Shown here piece by piece: positions 15,454-23,689 of a DNA stretch of 36,279 bases (positions within the stretch are counted from its first letter, which is position 1; each line of letters opens with the position of its first letter). Location of the stretch: positions 1-36,279 of the forward strand of contig JAHJXZ010000110.1 of the NCBI GenBank assembly GCA_018827205.1, written 5' to 3'. Origin of the DNA: Gammaproteobacteria bacterium (lineage in GTDB: Bacteria > Pseudomonadota > Gammaproteobacteria > Pseudomonadales > Pseudomonadaceae). The position numbers and the translations under genes are program-made. The notes under the pieces were generated by a model. That model searched no databases, had not been told where the DNA came from, and saw only the letters and a list, made by a program, of their open reading frames with translations.

Positions 15454-16425
15454 CTATAGCCAGCCGGAACGCTTGAAGCTGACGTAGAGCCCGAGGCATC
15501 CGGTGGTAATGACCCCGAGTACAGCGAAATAGCCGTACTGCCAGGTAAGTTCTGGCATGTTCTGAAAATTCATCCCGTAGATCCCGGCCACCGCCGTGGG
15601 GAAGGCCAGGATTGCTGCCCAGGCGGCGAACTTGCGCTGGGTAACGCTTTGCCGTGAAGACTCCAGCAGCAGGCCGATTTCGATGGCGTGGTCGGCCATC
15701 TCGCGCAGTGCGGTGAGGTCTTCTAGCAGGCGGTTGACGTGGATCGCCACGTCGCGAAAGTAGGGGCGCATGTTCTTGTCGATAAACGGAAAGTCGAGGC
15801 GCTGCAGTTCTTGGCAGATTTCCGCCAGCGGCCCGATGTAGCGGCGTAGACGCAGCAGGTCACGGCGCAGCCCCTGGATGCGCTCGACATCGGCCTGGCT
15901 CAGCGGGTTTTTCAGCACGTGCTGTTCCACCTCCTCAAGCTCGACATGGTAGTTGTCCATCAGCGGGCGGTAGTTCTCGATCACGAAGCTGAGCAGGGCG
16001 TAGAGCACGAAATCTTCGCCGTGCTCAAGCAGCAGCGGGCGCGCCTCGCAGCGTTGGCGCACTTGAGAGTAGGGCGCGGATTCGCCGTAACGGGCGCTGA
16101 TGATGTAACCGCTGCCGGCGAACAGCTGGGTTTCGACAAAGGTCAGCTCGTTGTTGAGCAGAATGGGCGAGTACAGCACTAGAAACAGCGCATCGCCGAA
16201 AGTTTCCAGCTTAGGCCGGGTGTGCCGCTGCAGGGCATCTTCCAGCGCCAGTTCATGCAGGTCGAATTGCTGTTGCAGGCTGATCAGCTCCTCGGCGCAG
16301 GGATCATGCAGGCCGATCCAGACGAAATGCCCCGGTTTCTTCGACCATGGCTTGCCTTCGTCGAGGCTGATGTTGGTGATTTTCTTGCCCTTGCTGTAAA
16401 CGGCGGCAGCAACAACGCGACCCAT
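15454..16425 (-). CDS. CorA-family divalent metal transporter
   Basis: A 323-residue CorA-type protein. It has a large soluble N-terminal domain, a long helical stalk (about residues 150-260) and two C-terminal membrane segments, the first ending in the signature YGMNF (Gly284-Met285-Asn286). CorA pentamers carry Mg2+, Co2+ or Ni2+ inwards across the inner membrane; ZntB relatives carry zinc. The loop after GMN reads FQNMPEL, close to the acidic MPEL loop of CorA proteins, so magnesium is favoured. The stop is TAG at 15454. It is separated from the upstream plsC-like gene by a terminator and so has its own promoter in the 130-base gap. Confidence 0.92.
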   Translation of the reverse strand: MGRVVAAAVYSKGKKITNISLDEGKPWSKKPGHFVWIGLHDPCAEELISLQQQFDLHELALEDALQRHTRPKLETFGDALFLVLYSPILLNNELTFVETQLFAGSGYIISARYGESAPYSQVRQRCEARPLLLEHGEDFVLYALLSFVIENYRPLMDNYHVELEEVEQHVLKNPLSQADVERIQGLRRDLLRLRRYIGPLAEICQELQRLDFPFIDKNMRPYFRDVAIHVNRLLEDLTALREMADHAIEIGLLLESSRQSVTQRKFAAWAAILAFPTAVAGIYGMNFQNMPELTWQYGYFAVLGVITTGCLGLYVSFKRSGWL

Positions 16426-16511
16426 AATGCTTCTCTTATTGGCGGTGAACTCAGCACGCAGCTTAGCGGCTTGCTCGCTGCCAGTGGGTGATGATGGGCA
16501 CTGCAGGCAAG

Positions 16512-16538
16512 AAAAAGCCCAGCATGTGGCTGGGCTTT
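16512..16538 (-). terminator. Rho-independent terminator of the acyltransferase gene
   Basis: A 10-bp stem (AAAGCCCAGC / GCTGGGCTTT) at 16514-16538, with a T-run when read on the minus strand, about 20 bases after the stop of the acyltransferase gene. Confidence 0.88.
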
Positions 16539-16557
16539 ACAGGCGTTTCGGGATGCA

Positions 16558-17283
16558 TCAGGTGTTCTGGCTGAGCTGTTGATCCATGGCATCAATGCAC
16601 TGCTGCATCTGCGTGCGGCAAGTCTCGATCAGCTGCGGCAGGTCATCCTGGCTCAGGCCGGCAGTGGGGATGGCTGGCAGTGAGCGAATCATAATCTCAC
16701 CGCTGTTCCAGCGATTCAGTTGCAGATGGTTGACGTAAGTGCTGGCGCACACAGGGATGATCGGCACGCCTGCAGCAATCGCCATCTGGAACGCGCCTTT
16801 TTTGAACGGCAACAGGCCTTTGCCCAAGTTGCGCGTGCCTTCGGCGAATACCCAGATCGACGTGTCTTTGTGCTTGAGCGTTTCAGTGGTGGTGAGCATG
16901 GCCTGCTTGGCGCGCACGGCATTGCCACGATCAAGCAATACGTTGCCAGCCAGCCAGTACAACTGGCCAAAAAACGGCACCCACTTAAGGCTCTTTTTAC
17001 CGATGCTCACGGTACGCTTGGGCACCACGCGGCCGAGAATGTAGAGGTCATAGTTGGACTGGTGGTTGGCGATGATCACGCATGAGCGCTGATGGTCGAG
17101 CAGCGGCTGTACGTCGGTCTTCAGCTTCCAGCGCAGCAGCCACTGTGCCGGGATGCTGTAGAGGCGTGCGCACAGGCGGCTGTTGTCCGGGTTAAACGGG
17201 CGGCAGATGCCTAGCAGCAGGCCCAGGATGCCGGCGAGGATAAAGTGCACGCCCATCGCCAGCATGCGCAGAAGAAAAAGCAT
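16558..17283 (-). CDS. 1-acyl-sn-glycerol-3-phosphate acyltransferase (PlsC family)
   Basis: A 241-residue membrane acyltransferase. An N-terminal hydrophobic helix (MLFLLRMLAMGVHFILAGIL) anchors it. The catalytic NHQSNYD motif has His74 and Asp79, and the phosphate-binding motif is EGTRN at 148-152; FKKGAF and VPIIPV follow as expected. It adds the second acyl chain to lysophosphatidic acid in phospholipid synthesis. Pseudomonas has several PlsC paralogues, so this may be a secondary enzyme and I give no symbol. It is a single-gene unit with a terminator behind it; the gap before it also holds the terminator of the crotonase gene. Confidence 0.9.
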   Translation of the reverse strand: MLFLLRMLAMGVHFILAGILGLLLGICRPFNPDNSRLCARLYSIPAQWLLRWKLKTDVQPLLDHQRSCVIIANHQSNYDLYILGRVVPKRTVSIGKKSLKWVPFFGQLYWLAGNVLLDRGNAVRAKQAMLTTTETLKHKDTSIWVFAEGTRNLGKGLLPFKKGAFQMAIAAGVPIIPVCASTYVNHLQLNRWNSGEIMIRSLPAIPTAGLSQDDLPQLIETCRTQMQQCIDAMDQQLSQNT

Positions 17284-17467
17284 TTGGTACGCCCGTCATA
17301 GGAAAAAGGCGCGCAGTGTACGGGCGTGCACTGCTTTCGGCAATTGATGCTGATCAGAGGTCGTGACAGGGTTTGTAGTCGCCCTAAGCGGCCTCAAGCA
17401 GAGACCGAGCTAGATGCCCCCCGCCGGCCTTGGGTGATGCAATTCGTAATTGCCACCATTAAATGCA

Positions 17468-17493
17468 AAAGCCCGGTATATGGGCCGGGCTTT
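17468..17493 (-). terminator. Rho-independent terminator of the crotonase gene
   Basis: A stem AAAGCCCGG / CCGGGCTTT with an 8-base loop, followed on the minus strand by TTTTGCATTT, about 20 bases after the crotonase stop. The rest of the gap up to 17283 shows no gene. Confidence 0.82.
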
Positions 17494-17512
17494 GCGCTGT
17501 TGCGTGGTTTGT

Positions 17513-18202
17513 TTACACCATGTGCTTCTTGTCCAGCTCGACTGCCAGGTCGAGGGCTTCGAGCAGCGCCTTGCGTACTTTAAGCTTAGTGTTTTTGTGC
17601 GCGGTCATGTTGATCTTCTTCATCTGCTGGGCAATCGCCAGGGCCGTGGCGTGCAATTGCTCTGCCGGCACCACCTTGTCGAGGAAGCCGGCATCCACCG
17701 CACCTTGCGGATCAAACATCTCACCGTTGATCACCGAACGGTGGAAGGCCGATTTGCGTAGGCGATCACGGGCCAGTTCAATGCCGGCGTGGTGCATGGT
17801 CATGCCGATCTGTACTTCATTGAGGCCGATGCTGAACGGGCCTTCGACGCCGATGCGGTAGTCGGACGAGAGCAGAATAAAGGCGCCCTTGGCCACCGCG
17901 TGGCCTGGGCAGGCGACGATAATTGGGAAGGGGTGGGCGAGCATGCGCCGGGCCAGGGTGGAGCCGGATGCAACCAGATCGATGGCATTCTGCGGGCCGG
18001 AGGTCATCACCTTGAGGTCGTAGCCGCCCGAAAGAATGCCCGGCTGGCCGGTGATGATAACGATGGCCTTGTCCTGCACGGCGCGATCCAGAGCTGCGTT
18101 AAAGGCAGTGATCACATCCGGGGAGATGGCATTCACCTTGCCATTACATAGGGTCAGGGTGGCAATGCCATCGTCGAGTTGGTAGCTGATCAGGTCGCTC
18201 AT
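17513..18202 (-). CDS. Crotonase-fold protein (enoyl-CoA hydratase/isomerase family)
   Basis: A 229-residue crotonase. The oxyanion segment is ILSGGYDL near residues 56-63. Of the two hydratase glutamates, the first position (GGGxE) is Phe108 here (AKGAFIL), while the second, Glu129 in GLNEVQIG, is kept. Loss of one glutamate argues against a normal hydratase and fits an isomerase or another crotonase reaction. The C-terminus is rich in basic residues (MKKINMTAHKNTKLKVRK). It is a single-gene unit and not in the beta-oxidation operon. The exact substrate cannot be told. Confidence 0.85.
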   Translation of the reverse strand: MSDLISYQLDDGIATLTLCNGKVNAISPDVITAFNAALDRAVQDKAIVIITGQPGILSGGYDLKVMTSGPQNAIDLVASGSTLARRMLAHPFPIIVACPGHAVAKGAFILLSSDYRIGVEGPFSIGLNEVQIGMTMHHAGIELARDRLRKSAFHRSVINGEMFDPQGAVDAGFLDKVVPAEQLHATALAIAQQMKKINMTAHKNTKLKVRKALLEALDLAVELDKKHMV

Positions 18203-18388
18203 GGTCGGGTTCCTTGTGCTGAAGTGCAGCAGACGTTACTCATCCGCATCGGTCAGGTAAAGCACGATGGCTGACTGGCTGGTCAGTGGTGGTGAGCGAT
18301 TTGGGCTATGGCGGCGATCAAGATCGCCAATTGGGCGGCACGGCTTGCTCGCACTTACCGTCGCCACTCTATTAAAGGAGTGACCGAC

Positions 18389-18616
18389 ATGCCTGGCGTT
18401 ATCAGACTTATCAGTTGTTGGCGCGCAGTATTAGCTTTGCTGCTGTTAGCCAGCATGCTCTGGCTGGCGAGTGACCAACACAGCCGAAATCCTGCTGGTG
18501 TGCTCGGATTGTTCGGCTTCGGCCTGTTTATCTCTCTGGGCTTCATCCTGTTCGGTCAGCAGCGATTCGAGCCGAGTACGGCTAATCCCTCGGCTGAAGA
18601 CCAGCATTTGGCATAA
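18389..18616 (+). CDS. Small inner-membrane protein (75 residues)
   Basis: A 75-residue protein with two hydrophobic segments, about residues 14-28 (AVLALLLLASMLWLA) and 39-56 (GVLGLFGFGLFISLGFIL), joined by a short polar loop. AAGGAG at 18374-18379 lies 9 bases before the ATG, so the open frame extending to 18308 is not used. A 7-bp palindrome, GGCGATC-AA-GATCGCC, is at 18313-18328 upstream. I do not recognise the family. It ends about 90 bases before the tRNA-Ser gene. Confidence 0.7.
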   Translation: MPGVIRLISCWRAVLALLLLASMLWLASDQHSRNPAGVLGLFGFGLFISLGFILFGQQRFEPSTANPSAEDQHLA

Positions 18617-18642
18617 GCGCATGAATTTTTTGAAAAAAGCTT

Positions 18643-18671
18643 TTGCCTTTGCCCGGCTGTTCGGCTAGATT
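18643..18671 (+). promoter_or_regulatory. Promoter of the tRNA-Ser gene
   Basis: TTGCCT at 18643-18648 and TAGATT at 18666-18671 are 17 bases apart, which fits a sigma-70 promoter 37 bases before the tRNA. Confidence 0.6.
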
Positions 18672-18708
18672 AGCGCGCCTCGACAGACAGCAATGATTGT
18701 CGAGACCC

Positions 18709-18798
18709 GGTGAAGTGTCCGAGCGGTTGAAGGAGCACGCCTGGAAAGTGTGTATACGAGAAATCGTATCGTGGGTTCGAATCCCACCTTCACCGCCA
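18709..18798 (+). tRNA. tRNA-Ser (anticodon GGA)
   Basis: A 90-base type II tRNA with a long variable arm. The acceptor stem GGTGAAG pairs with CTTCACC, followed by the discriminator G and an encoded CCA. The anticodon loop CTGGAAA gives GGA at 18743-18745, which reads UCC and UCU. The T arm contains GGTTCGAATCC. A strong terminator follows. tRNA-Ser genes are common phage and island attachment sites, which matters because an integrase-like fragment lies about 100 bases downstream. Confidence 0.97.
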
Positions 18799-18805
18799 GA
18801 CATAG

Positions 18806-18841
18806 AAAACCCCAGAGAGAGCAGTCTTTCTGGGGTTTTTT
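18806..18841 (+). terminator. Rho-independent terminator after tRNA-Ser
   Basis: A 15-bp stem with one G-T pair (AAAACCCCAGAGAGA with its complement ending CTGGGGTTTT), a short loop and a T-run to 18841. Confidence 0.92.
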
Positions 18842-18901
18842 CGTTTCAGGCCTCGCATGTCTTCGCCGGATTGGTACAGCGGAGTGGTACAGATGACTGT
18901 C

Positions 18902-19033
18902 ATGGCTCAACCTCGGAGGCACCGCGTCAGTGGCGTTTTTTACTTCCGTGAGGGTATTCGTGGAGTCATCGGTAACCCACCCGTCGCTGGGCGCTTGTTA
19001 GACTGCGTGTCTGACGATTGGGGTTGGGCATGA
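18902..19033 (+). pseudogene. Probable relic of a tyrosine-recombinase integrase N-terminus
   Basis: A 43-codon frame begins MAQPRRHRVSGVFYFREGIR and ends in a stop that overlaps the earP start. The opening resembles the first residues of phage-type integrases (basic, then SGVYYFRxxIP). The catalytic domain is entirely missing. Two copies of TGGTACAG, at 18872 and 18885, lie just upstream. Position directly downstream of tRNA-Ser is the usual site for such genes. I read it as the remnant of an excised or decayed element. Support rests on about 25 residues only, so chance similarity is possible. Confidence 0.4.
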
Positions 19034-20163
19034 AGGCGACTTGGGACATTTTCTGCAGCGTTGTCGATAACTACGGCGACATCGGGGTGACCTGGCGGTT
19101 GGCGCGGCAGCTGGTGGGCGAACATGGGCTGGCGGTGCGGCTGTGGGTGGATGATCTAGCCGCGTTTGTGCGTTTGTGTCCGCAGGCTGACGCTCAGGCG
19201 CAGCGGCAAATCCAGCAGGGCGTTGAGGTTTGTTTATGGAGTGCTGATTGGCAGGCCGTCGAGCCGGCGGATGTGGTGATTGAGGCGTTTGCCTGTGAGT
19301 TGCCGGCTGCTTATATCGCGGCGATGGCTGCGCGTCAGCAGAAAGTGCTCTGGCTTAATCTGGAGTACCTCAGCGCCGAGGAGTGGGTGGAGGGCTGCCA
19401 CGGCTTGCCTTCACTGCAGTCCAATGGTTTGTCGAAGTTCTTCTTCTTCCCCGGCTTTACTGCAGGCAGCGGCGGCTTATTGCGTGAACGCGAGCTGCTG
19501 CAACAACGCCGGGCGTTTCAGGCGGATAGCGGCGCCCGCGATGTGTTTTTGCGCAGCATTGGCGTCACGCCGTTGCCTGGGGCGCGGTTGATCTCCCTGT
19601 TTGCCTATGAGAACGCTGCGCTGGCCAGCTGGCTGGATGTGTTGGCTGCTGATGCGCAAGCCAGCCAGTTACTCGTGCCGGAAGGGCGCATTCTGGCGGA
19701 TCTGCAGGCTTGGCTCGGCTGCACAAATATGCGCGCTGGTGATGTGCAGCAGCGGGGGCAGCTGCATTTCCAAGTGTTGCCTTTTATCCAGCAGGATCAG
19801 TATGACCGGCTGCTGTGGAGTTGCGACTTCAATGCGGTGCGCGGGGAGGATTCCTTCGTGCGTGCGCAATGGGCCGGTCGGCCGCTGCTCTGGCATATCT
19901 ATGAGCAGGCGGATAACGCCCACCTGGAAAAGCTCGAAGCCTTTTTGACGCTATATAAAGAAGGATTACCAGTAAGCGCGCAGATTGCCTTGGTTGATTT
20001 ATGGCGCGCCTGGAATACCGGTGAGGCGGTCGCTGATAGCTGGAAACAACTGCTGCACAGCTGGCCTGAGCAGTGCAAGCACGCTGAGCATTGGTGTCTG
20101 CAACGGGCCTCTCAGGCCGATCTTGCCGAGGCGCTGGTGCTGTTTTACCTAAATTGGCTATGA
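19030..20163 (+). CDS. earP: EF-P arginine rhamnosyltransferase EarP
   Basis: A 377-residue GT-B glycosyltransferase. The three residues known to matter in the Pseudomonas enzyme are at the same numbers here: Asp13 and Asp17 in VVDNYGDIGV, and Glu273 in VRGEDSF. It transfers rhamnose from dTDP-rhamnose to Arg32 of elongation factor P, which activates EF-P for polyproline stalls. The start is ATG 19030; an upstream in-frame ATG at 19018 would add four residues, and the numbering match favours 19030. The efp gene lies 46 bases downstream on the same strand, the standard arrangement. The segment before the ATG overlaps the end of a probable integrase relic. Confidence 0.97.
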   Translation: MKATWDIFCSVVDNYGDIGVTWRLARQLVGEHGLAVRLWVDDLAAFVRLCPQADAQAQRQIQQGVEVCLWSADWQAVEPADVVIEAFACELPAAYIAAMAARQQKVLWLNLEYLSAEEWVEGCHGLPSLQSNGLSKFFFFPGFTAGSGGLLRERELLQQRRAFQADSGARDVFLRSIGVTPLPGARLISLFAYENAALASWLDVLAADAQASQLLVPEGRILADLQAWLGCTNMRAGDVQQRGQLHFQVLPFIQQDQYDRLLWSCDFNAVRGEDSFVRAQWAGRPLLWHIYEQADNAHLEKLEAFLTLYKEGLPVSAQIALVDLWRAWNTGEAVADSWKQLLHSWPEQCKHAEHWCLQRASQADLAEALVLFYLNWL

Positions 20164-20209
20164 TACGCGGCCAAGAATTCTGTAATTCCATCCAAACCCG
20201 GATATTCGT

Positions 20210-20782
20210 ATGAAAACCGCACAAGAAATGAAGCCCAACAGTGTGGCCCTGATCGACGGCCAACCTTGGCTGATCCAGAAGGCCGAATTCACCAAATCCG
20301 GTCGTAACAGCGCCATCGTTAAAATGAAGCTGAAGAACCTGCTGAGCGGCTCCTCGACTGAAACCGTGTACAAAGCCGACGACAAAATGGAGCCGGTGAT
20401 CCTCGATCGCGTAGACGTGACCTATTCGTACTACAGCGAGCCGAACTACGTCTTTATGGACGAAGAGTTCAACCAGTACGAGCTGAACAAAGACGACCTG
20501 GAAAGCGTAATGCCGTACATCGTCGATGGCATGACCGACGTCTGCGAAGCCGTCTTCTTCGAAGGCAAAGTGGTTTCGGTTGACCTGCCGACCACCATCG
20601 TTCGCCAGATCACTTACACCGAAGGTTCCGCCCGTGGCGACACTTCCGGCAAAGTGATGAAGCCAGCCAAGCTGAGCAACGGTACCGAGATCAAAGTCGC
20701 TGACTTCTGCAACATCGACGACTGGATCGAAATCGACACCCGTACCGGCGAGTACAAATCCCGCGCTAAAGCCCCGGTCTAA
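20210..20782 (+). CDS. efp: Elongation factor P
   Basis: A 190-residue EF-P with its three beta-barrel domains. The tip of the first domain reads KSGRNSA with Arg32, the residue that EarP rhamnosylates; lysine-type EF-Ps have Lys there. The C-terminal signature [12 protein letters not shown] is intact. EF-P enters the ribosomal E site and promotes peptide-bond formation at consecutive prolines. The pairing with earP makes the modification type certain in practice. The ribosome site before the ATG is weak. A strong terminator follows 22 bases after the stop. Confidence 0.98.
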   Translation: MKTAQEMKPNSVALIDGQPWLIQKAEFTKSGRNSAIVKMKLKNLLSGSSTETVYKADDKMEPVILDRVDVTYSYYSEPNYVFMDEEFNQYELNKDDLESVMPYIVDGMTDVCEAVFFEGKVVSVDLPTTIVRQITYTEGSARGDTSGKVMKPAKLSNGTEIKVADFCNIDDWIEIDTRTGEYKSRAKAPV

Positions 20783-20804
20783 GACCTGCTTTAACGGCGA
20801 GAAG

Positions 20805-20835
20805 AAAAAGCCCGACCTATGAGTCGGGCTTTTTT
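20805..20835 (+). terminator. Rho-independent terminator of efp
   Basis: A perfect 12-bp stem AAAAAGCCCGAC / GTCGGGCTTTTT with a 6-base loop and a T-run. Confidence 0.94.
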
Positions 20836-20890
20836 ATGGCCAGCGATCCATGGCGGCCACCCTTCGGGTCGTTGTCGCGCGCCGTTAAAA
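20836..20890. repeat. Dispersed intergenic repeat, copy 2
   Basis: Directly after the terminator, TGGCCAGCGATCCATGGC continues into GGCCAC, then TCGCGCGCCGTTAAAAA. It parallels the sequence at 15393-15445 (ATCCATGGC, GCCAC, then CGCGACGTTCAAAA) and sits in the same place relative to a T-run. Confidence 0.45.
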
Positions 20891-20929
20891 AATGATTTCC
20901 GATCATTTTTTCTGCTGCTATTGCAGTCT

Positions 20930-21886
20930 TTAACTGCGTTGTAAGCCGCTTTGCAGCGCCAGGTCCCAGGGCGCTACAGGGCCAAAGCGGGCTTTGAGGA
21001 ACTCCAGCAACAAGCGGCTTCGTGAATCGGTTTCCCGCTCCAGGCGCAGGGCGTAGATGCCGCTGGGCTCGGGGGCAGGCAGGCCGTTTTCGCAGAACAG
21101 TGGCAACAGTTCGCCGCGCAGCAGGTAGTCGCTGATCAGCCAGGTTGGCAGGTGGGCAATGCCCAGGCCGGCGAGGGCACTGAACAGCAGCGCTTCGGCG
21201 TTGTTTGCGGTCATGCGCAGGCGCTTGGGGCGGCACAACTGCAGTTTGCCGTCCTGTTCGAAGCGCCAGGCATAGGGCGGGGCCAGGCTGTCCCAGTCGA
21301 GGCCGTCATGCTCCAGCAGCTCGCTTGGGCTTCGCGGTACGCCGCGGCGGGCCAGGTAATCGGGGCTAGCGCAGACGACCCGGACCATCGGTGATAGTGC
21401 GGTGGCGACCAGGCGGGTGTCGGCCAGCGGCCCGATGCGCAGCACCAGATCGACTTCCCCCAGGTGGGTGCCATGCAGGTCGACGAAGCTGTCGATCAGG
21501 CGCAGCTGCACATCCAATCCGGGATAGGCGACCAGGAACTCGGCAATGGCCGGTGCTAGATGGCGACGGCCGAAGGGCGCGGGGGCGTCGATGCGGATCA
21601 ACCCTTCCGGCGCGCTGCTCAGCGACACCGCTTCGGCACGGGCCAGGTGCAGCTCGGCGAGAATGCGCCGTGCTCGCTCGGCAAAGGCCAGGCCGGCGGA
21701 TGTCGCGCGTACAGCATGGGTGCTGCGGCTAAACAGGTTGCTGCCCAGCGAACGTTCCAGTGCATCGATGCGTCTAGCCACTGCTGAGGGCGTCAGTGGG
21801 TGACGGCGCGCCGCAGCGGAAAAACTGCCGGTTTCCAGCACATCGAGAAACAGGCTGAGCTGGTCGGTCAGGCTATCGGGGTTCAT
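20930..21886 (-). CDS. LysR-type transcriptional regulator
   Basis: A 318-residue LysR regulator. The N-terminal winged helix-turn-helix (LFLDVLETGSFSAAARR through ALERSLGSNLF) is followed by a substrate-binding domain (GLIRIDAPAPFGRRHLAPAI). The start is ATG 21886, after AGGACCTAACC; the frame extends 67 codons upstream with no ribosome site and non-coding composition. It is divergent from the TauE/SafE permease gene, 106 bases away, so it probably controls that gene and itself. The inducer is unknown. Confidence 0.92.
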   Translation of the reverse strand: MNPDSLTDQLSLFLDVLETGSFSAAARRHPLTPSAVARRIDALERSLGSNLFSRSTHAVRATSAGLAFAERARRILAELHLARAEAVSLSSAPEGLIRIDAPAPFGRRHLAPAIAEFLVAYPGLDVQLRLIDSFVDLHGTHLGEVDLVLRIGPLADTRLVATALSPMVRVVCASPDYLARRGVPRSPSELLEHDGLDWDSLAPPYAWRFEQDGKLQLCRPKRLRMTANNAEALLFSALAGLGIAHLPTWLISDYLLRGELLPLFCENGLPAPEPSGIYALRLERETDSRSRLLLEFLKARFGPVAPWDLALQSGLQRS

Positions 21887-21992
21887 GGTTAGGTCCTGCT
21901 GTGCGTTAAGTGCATAGCCATTTTGCGTTGCTGTGCGTTTCGCGGCTAGTGGCGAGTAGCTAGGCTGTGCGGCATCACTTTGGAGCCCGCTG

Positions 21993-22748
21993 ATGACCTT
22001 GCTCGACTTTGCCTTGAACCTCCTGCTCGGGCTTGCCCTCGGCACCCTAGGTGGGCTGTTTGGAATTGGCGGTGGCTTGATCGCCATCCCGGCGCTGGGT
22101 GTGTTGTTTGGCCTGGATCAGCAATTGGCTCAAGGTACGGCGCTGGTGATGGTAGTGCCCAATGTGCTGTTAGCGTTGTGGCGCTATCACCAGCGCAACC
22201 GCATCGACTGGCGCCATGCCATGGCGCTGGCAGTGACCAGTCTGCTGTTTGCCGTGCTCGGTGCTGGTTGGGCGGTGACCCTGGATGCGGATCGTATGCG
22301 CCTGGGGTTCGTGGCCTTTCTGCTGCTGCTAGCGGCTTACAACCTCTCGCGGCTGTTGAGCAAGCCGGCCATCCTCTCGGTAGGGATGCGCTACCCCTGG
22401 CCCTGGCTGACCCTGCTCGGCAGCGGCGCCGGTTTGCTCGGCGGGTTGTTCGGCGTTGGCGGCGCGGTGTTGGCAACGCCAGTGCTGACCACGGTATTCG
22501 GTACCAGTCAGGTGGTCGCGCAGGGGCTGTCGCTTGCCCTGGCAGCGCCGAGTACGGCAGTCACCCTGGCAACCTACGCCGCGCATGATCACGTCGATTG
22601 GCTGCTGGGCGCCCCTTTAGCGTTGGGCGGTTTGCTGAGCATCAGCTGGGGAGTGAGGTTCGCCCATGCGTTGCCTGAAAGGGTATTGCGTGGTCTGTTT
22701 GCCGGCTTTCTGCTGCTATGTGCGGTATTGCTCGGGCTTAAAGTCTAA
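21993..22748 (+). CDS. TauE/SafE-family permease
   Basis: A 251-residue membrane protein with about eight hydrophobic segments. The two halves carry the family's repeated motif: GGLFGIGGGLIAIPAL near residues 20-35 and GGLFGVGGAVLATPVL near 150-165. The family exports or imports small organic anions such as sulfite, sulfoacetate or other sulfonates. The substrate cannot be told from the sequence. TGGAG lies 7 bases before the ATG. The divergent LysR gene is its likely regulator. The last 11 bases overlap the converging end of a second LysR gene. Confidence 0.92.
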   Translation: MTLLDFALNLLLGLALGTLGGLFGIGGGLIAIPALGVLFGLDQQLAQGTALVMVVPNVLLALWRYHQRNRIDWRHAMALAVTSLLFAVLGAGWAVTLDADRMRLGFVAFLLLLAAYNLSRLLSKPAILSVGMRYPWPWLTLLGSGAGLLGGLFGVGGAVLATPVLTTVFGTSQVVAQGLSLALAAPSTAVTLATYAAHDHVDWLLGAPLALGGLLSISWGVRFAHALPERVLRGLFAGFLLLCAVLLGLKV

Positions 22749-23592
22749 AGCCATCGACGATTTGTTCGGCCAGGGTTTCAGTGACCTGGGTTTGCGTGTT
22801 GCTGTTGCGCAGCAGCACGATGCTGGCGGAGGGCAGGGCCGGCATGCCTTCCGCTTCGCCAATAATCTGCAAGTCTGGGGTGATCAGGCTGTGCAGCTGG
22901 GCGGTAATCGCCAGACCGGCGCTGACCGCAGCCATGATCGCTGACAGGCTGGGGCTGGTGTAGGCAATGCGGAAGTTACGCCCCAGGGCATCAAGACCAT
23001 TACTGGCCCATGAGCGGCAGAAACATTGCGAGTTGAACATTGCCAGAGGCAGGGTCTCCAGCTCATGCAGATTGGTGTCGCGGGCCTGCGCCCAGACCAG
23101 ATGTTCCTGACGAAGCAGTTGGCCGATCTCGGTACCTGGCTCGCGGGTGACAATGGTCAGGTCAAGATCCTGGCGTTGCAGTAACTGGAAGGACGGTTCG
23201 CAGTGCAGCTCTACCTGCACCAGCGGATAGGACTGGGCGAAGCGCACCAGAATGCCCTGCATAAACCGCATCACGTAGTCGTCCGGCGTGCCGATGCGCA
23301 CGGTGCCGACCATATGTGGCTCGCGCATGCTGTTCATCACCTCGGCATGCAACTTGAGAATGCGCCGGGCATAGCTCAGCAATAGCTGCCCCTCGGCGGT
23401 GAGGCTGAACTGGCGGCCATCGCGCACAAACAACGGGCGCTGTATCACGTCTTCTTCCAGGCGCTTCATCTGCATGCTGACGGCTGACTGGGTGCGGTTG
23501 ACCACATCCGCTGCGCGGGTAAAACCACCGTGATCGGCAATCGCCACAAAGGTACGTAGCAGTTCGCTGTCGAGGGTCGGGTAACTGGCCAT
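22738..23592 (-). CDS. LysR-type transcriptional regulator
   Basis: A 284-residue LysR regulator with the helix-turn-helix FVAIADHGGFTRAADVVNRTQSAVSMQMKRLE in its first 50 residues (key words GGFTRAA and QSAVS) and an effector domain beginning GTVRIGTPDDYV. It is divergent from the DUF1127 gene with about 97 bases between the starts, a layout in which LysR proteins usually control the neighbour. Its 3' end overlaps the permease gene by 11 bases in a converging arrangement with no terminator visible between them. The effector is unknown. Confidence 0.92.
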   Translation of the reverse strand: MASYPTLDSELLRTFVAIADHGGFTRAADVVNRTQSAVSMQMKRLEEDVIQRPLFVRDGRQFSLTAEGQLLLSYARRILKLHAEVMNSMREPHMVGTVRIGTPDDYVMRFMQGILVRFAQSYPLVQVELHCEPSFQLLQRQDLDLTIVTREPGTEIGQLLRQEHLVWAQARDTNLHELETLPLAMFNSQCFCRSWASNGLDALGRNFRIAYTSPSLSAIMAAVSAGLAITAQLHSLITPDLQIIGEAEGMPALPSASIVLLRNSNTQTQVTETLAEQIVDGFRL

Positions 23593-23689
23593 ACATCAAT
23601 CTCTGAGATGCTTTACATAAGAAACATTCGTTGGATTGATCATAAGCCCAGCGCGAGACTGTCGCCAACCCCACAAGGAGGGCGACGAG

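Noticed and set aside
21887-22087. A 67-residue N-terminal extension of the LysR protein
   Set aside because: The composition is not coding-like, there is no ribosome site, and the helix-turn-helix begins normally after the ATG at 21886.
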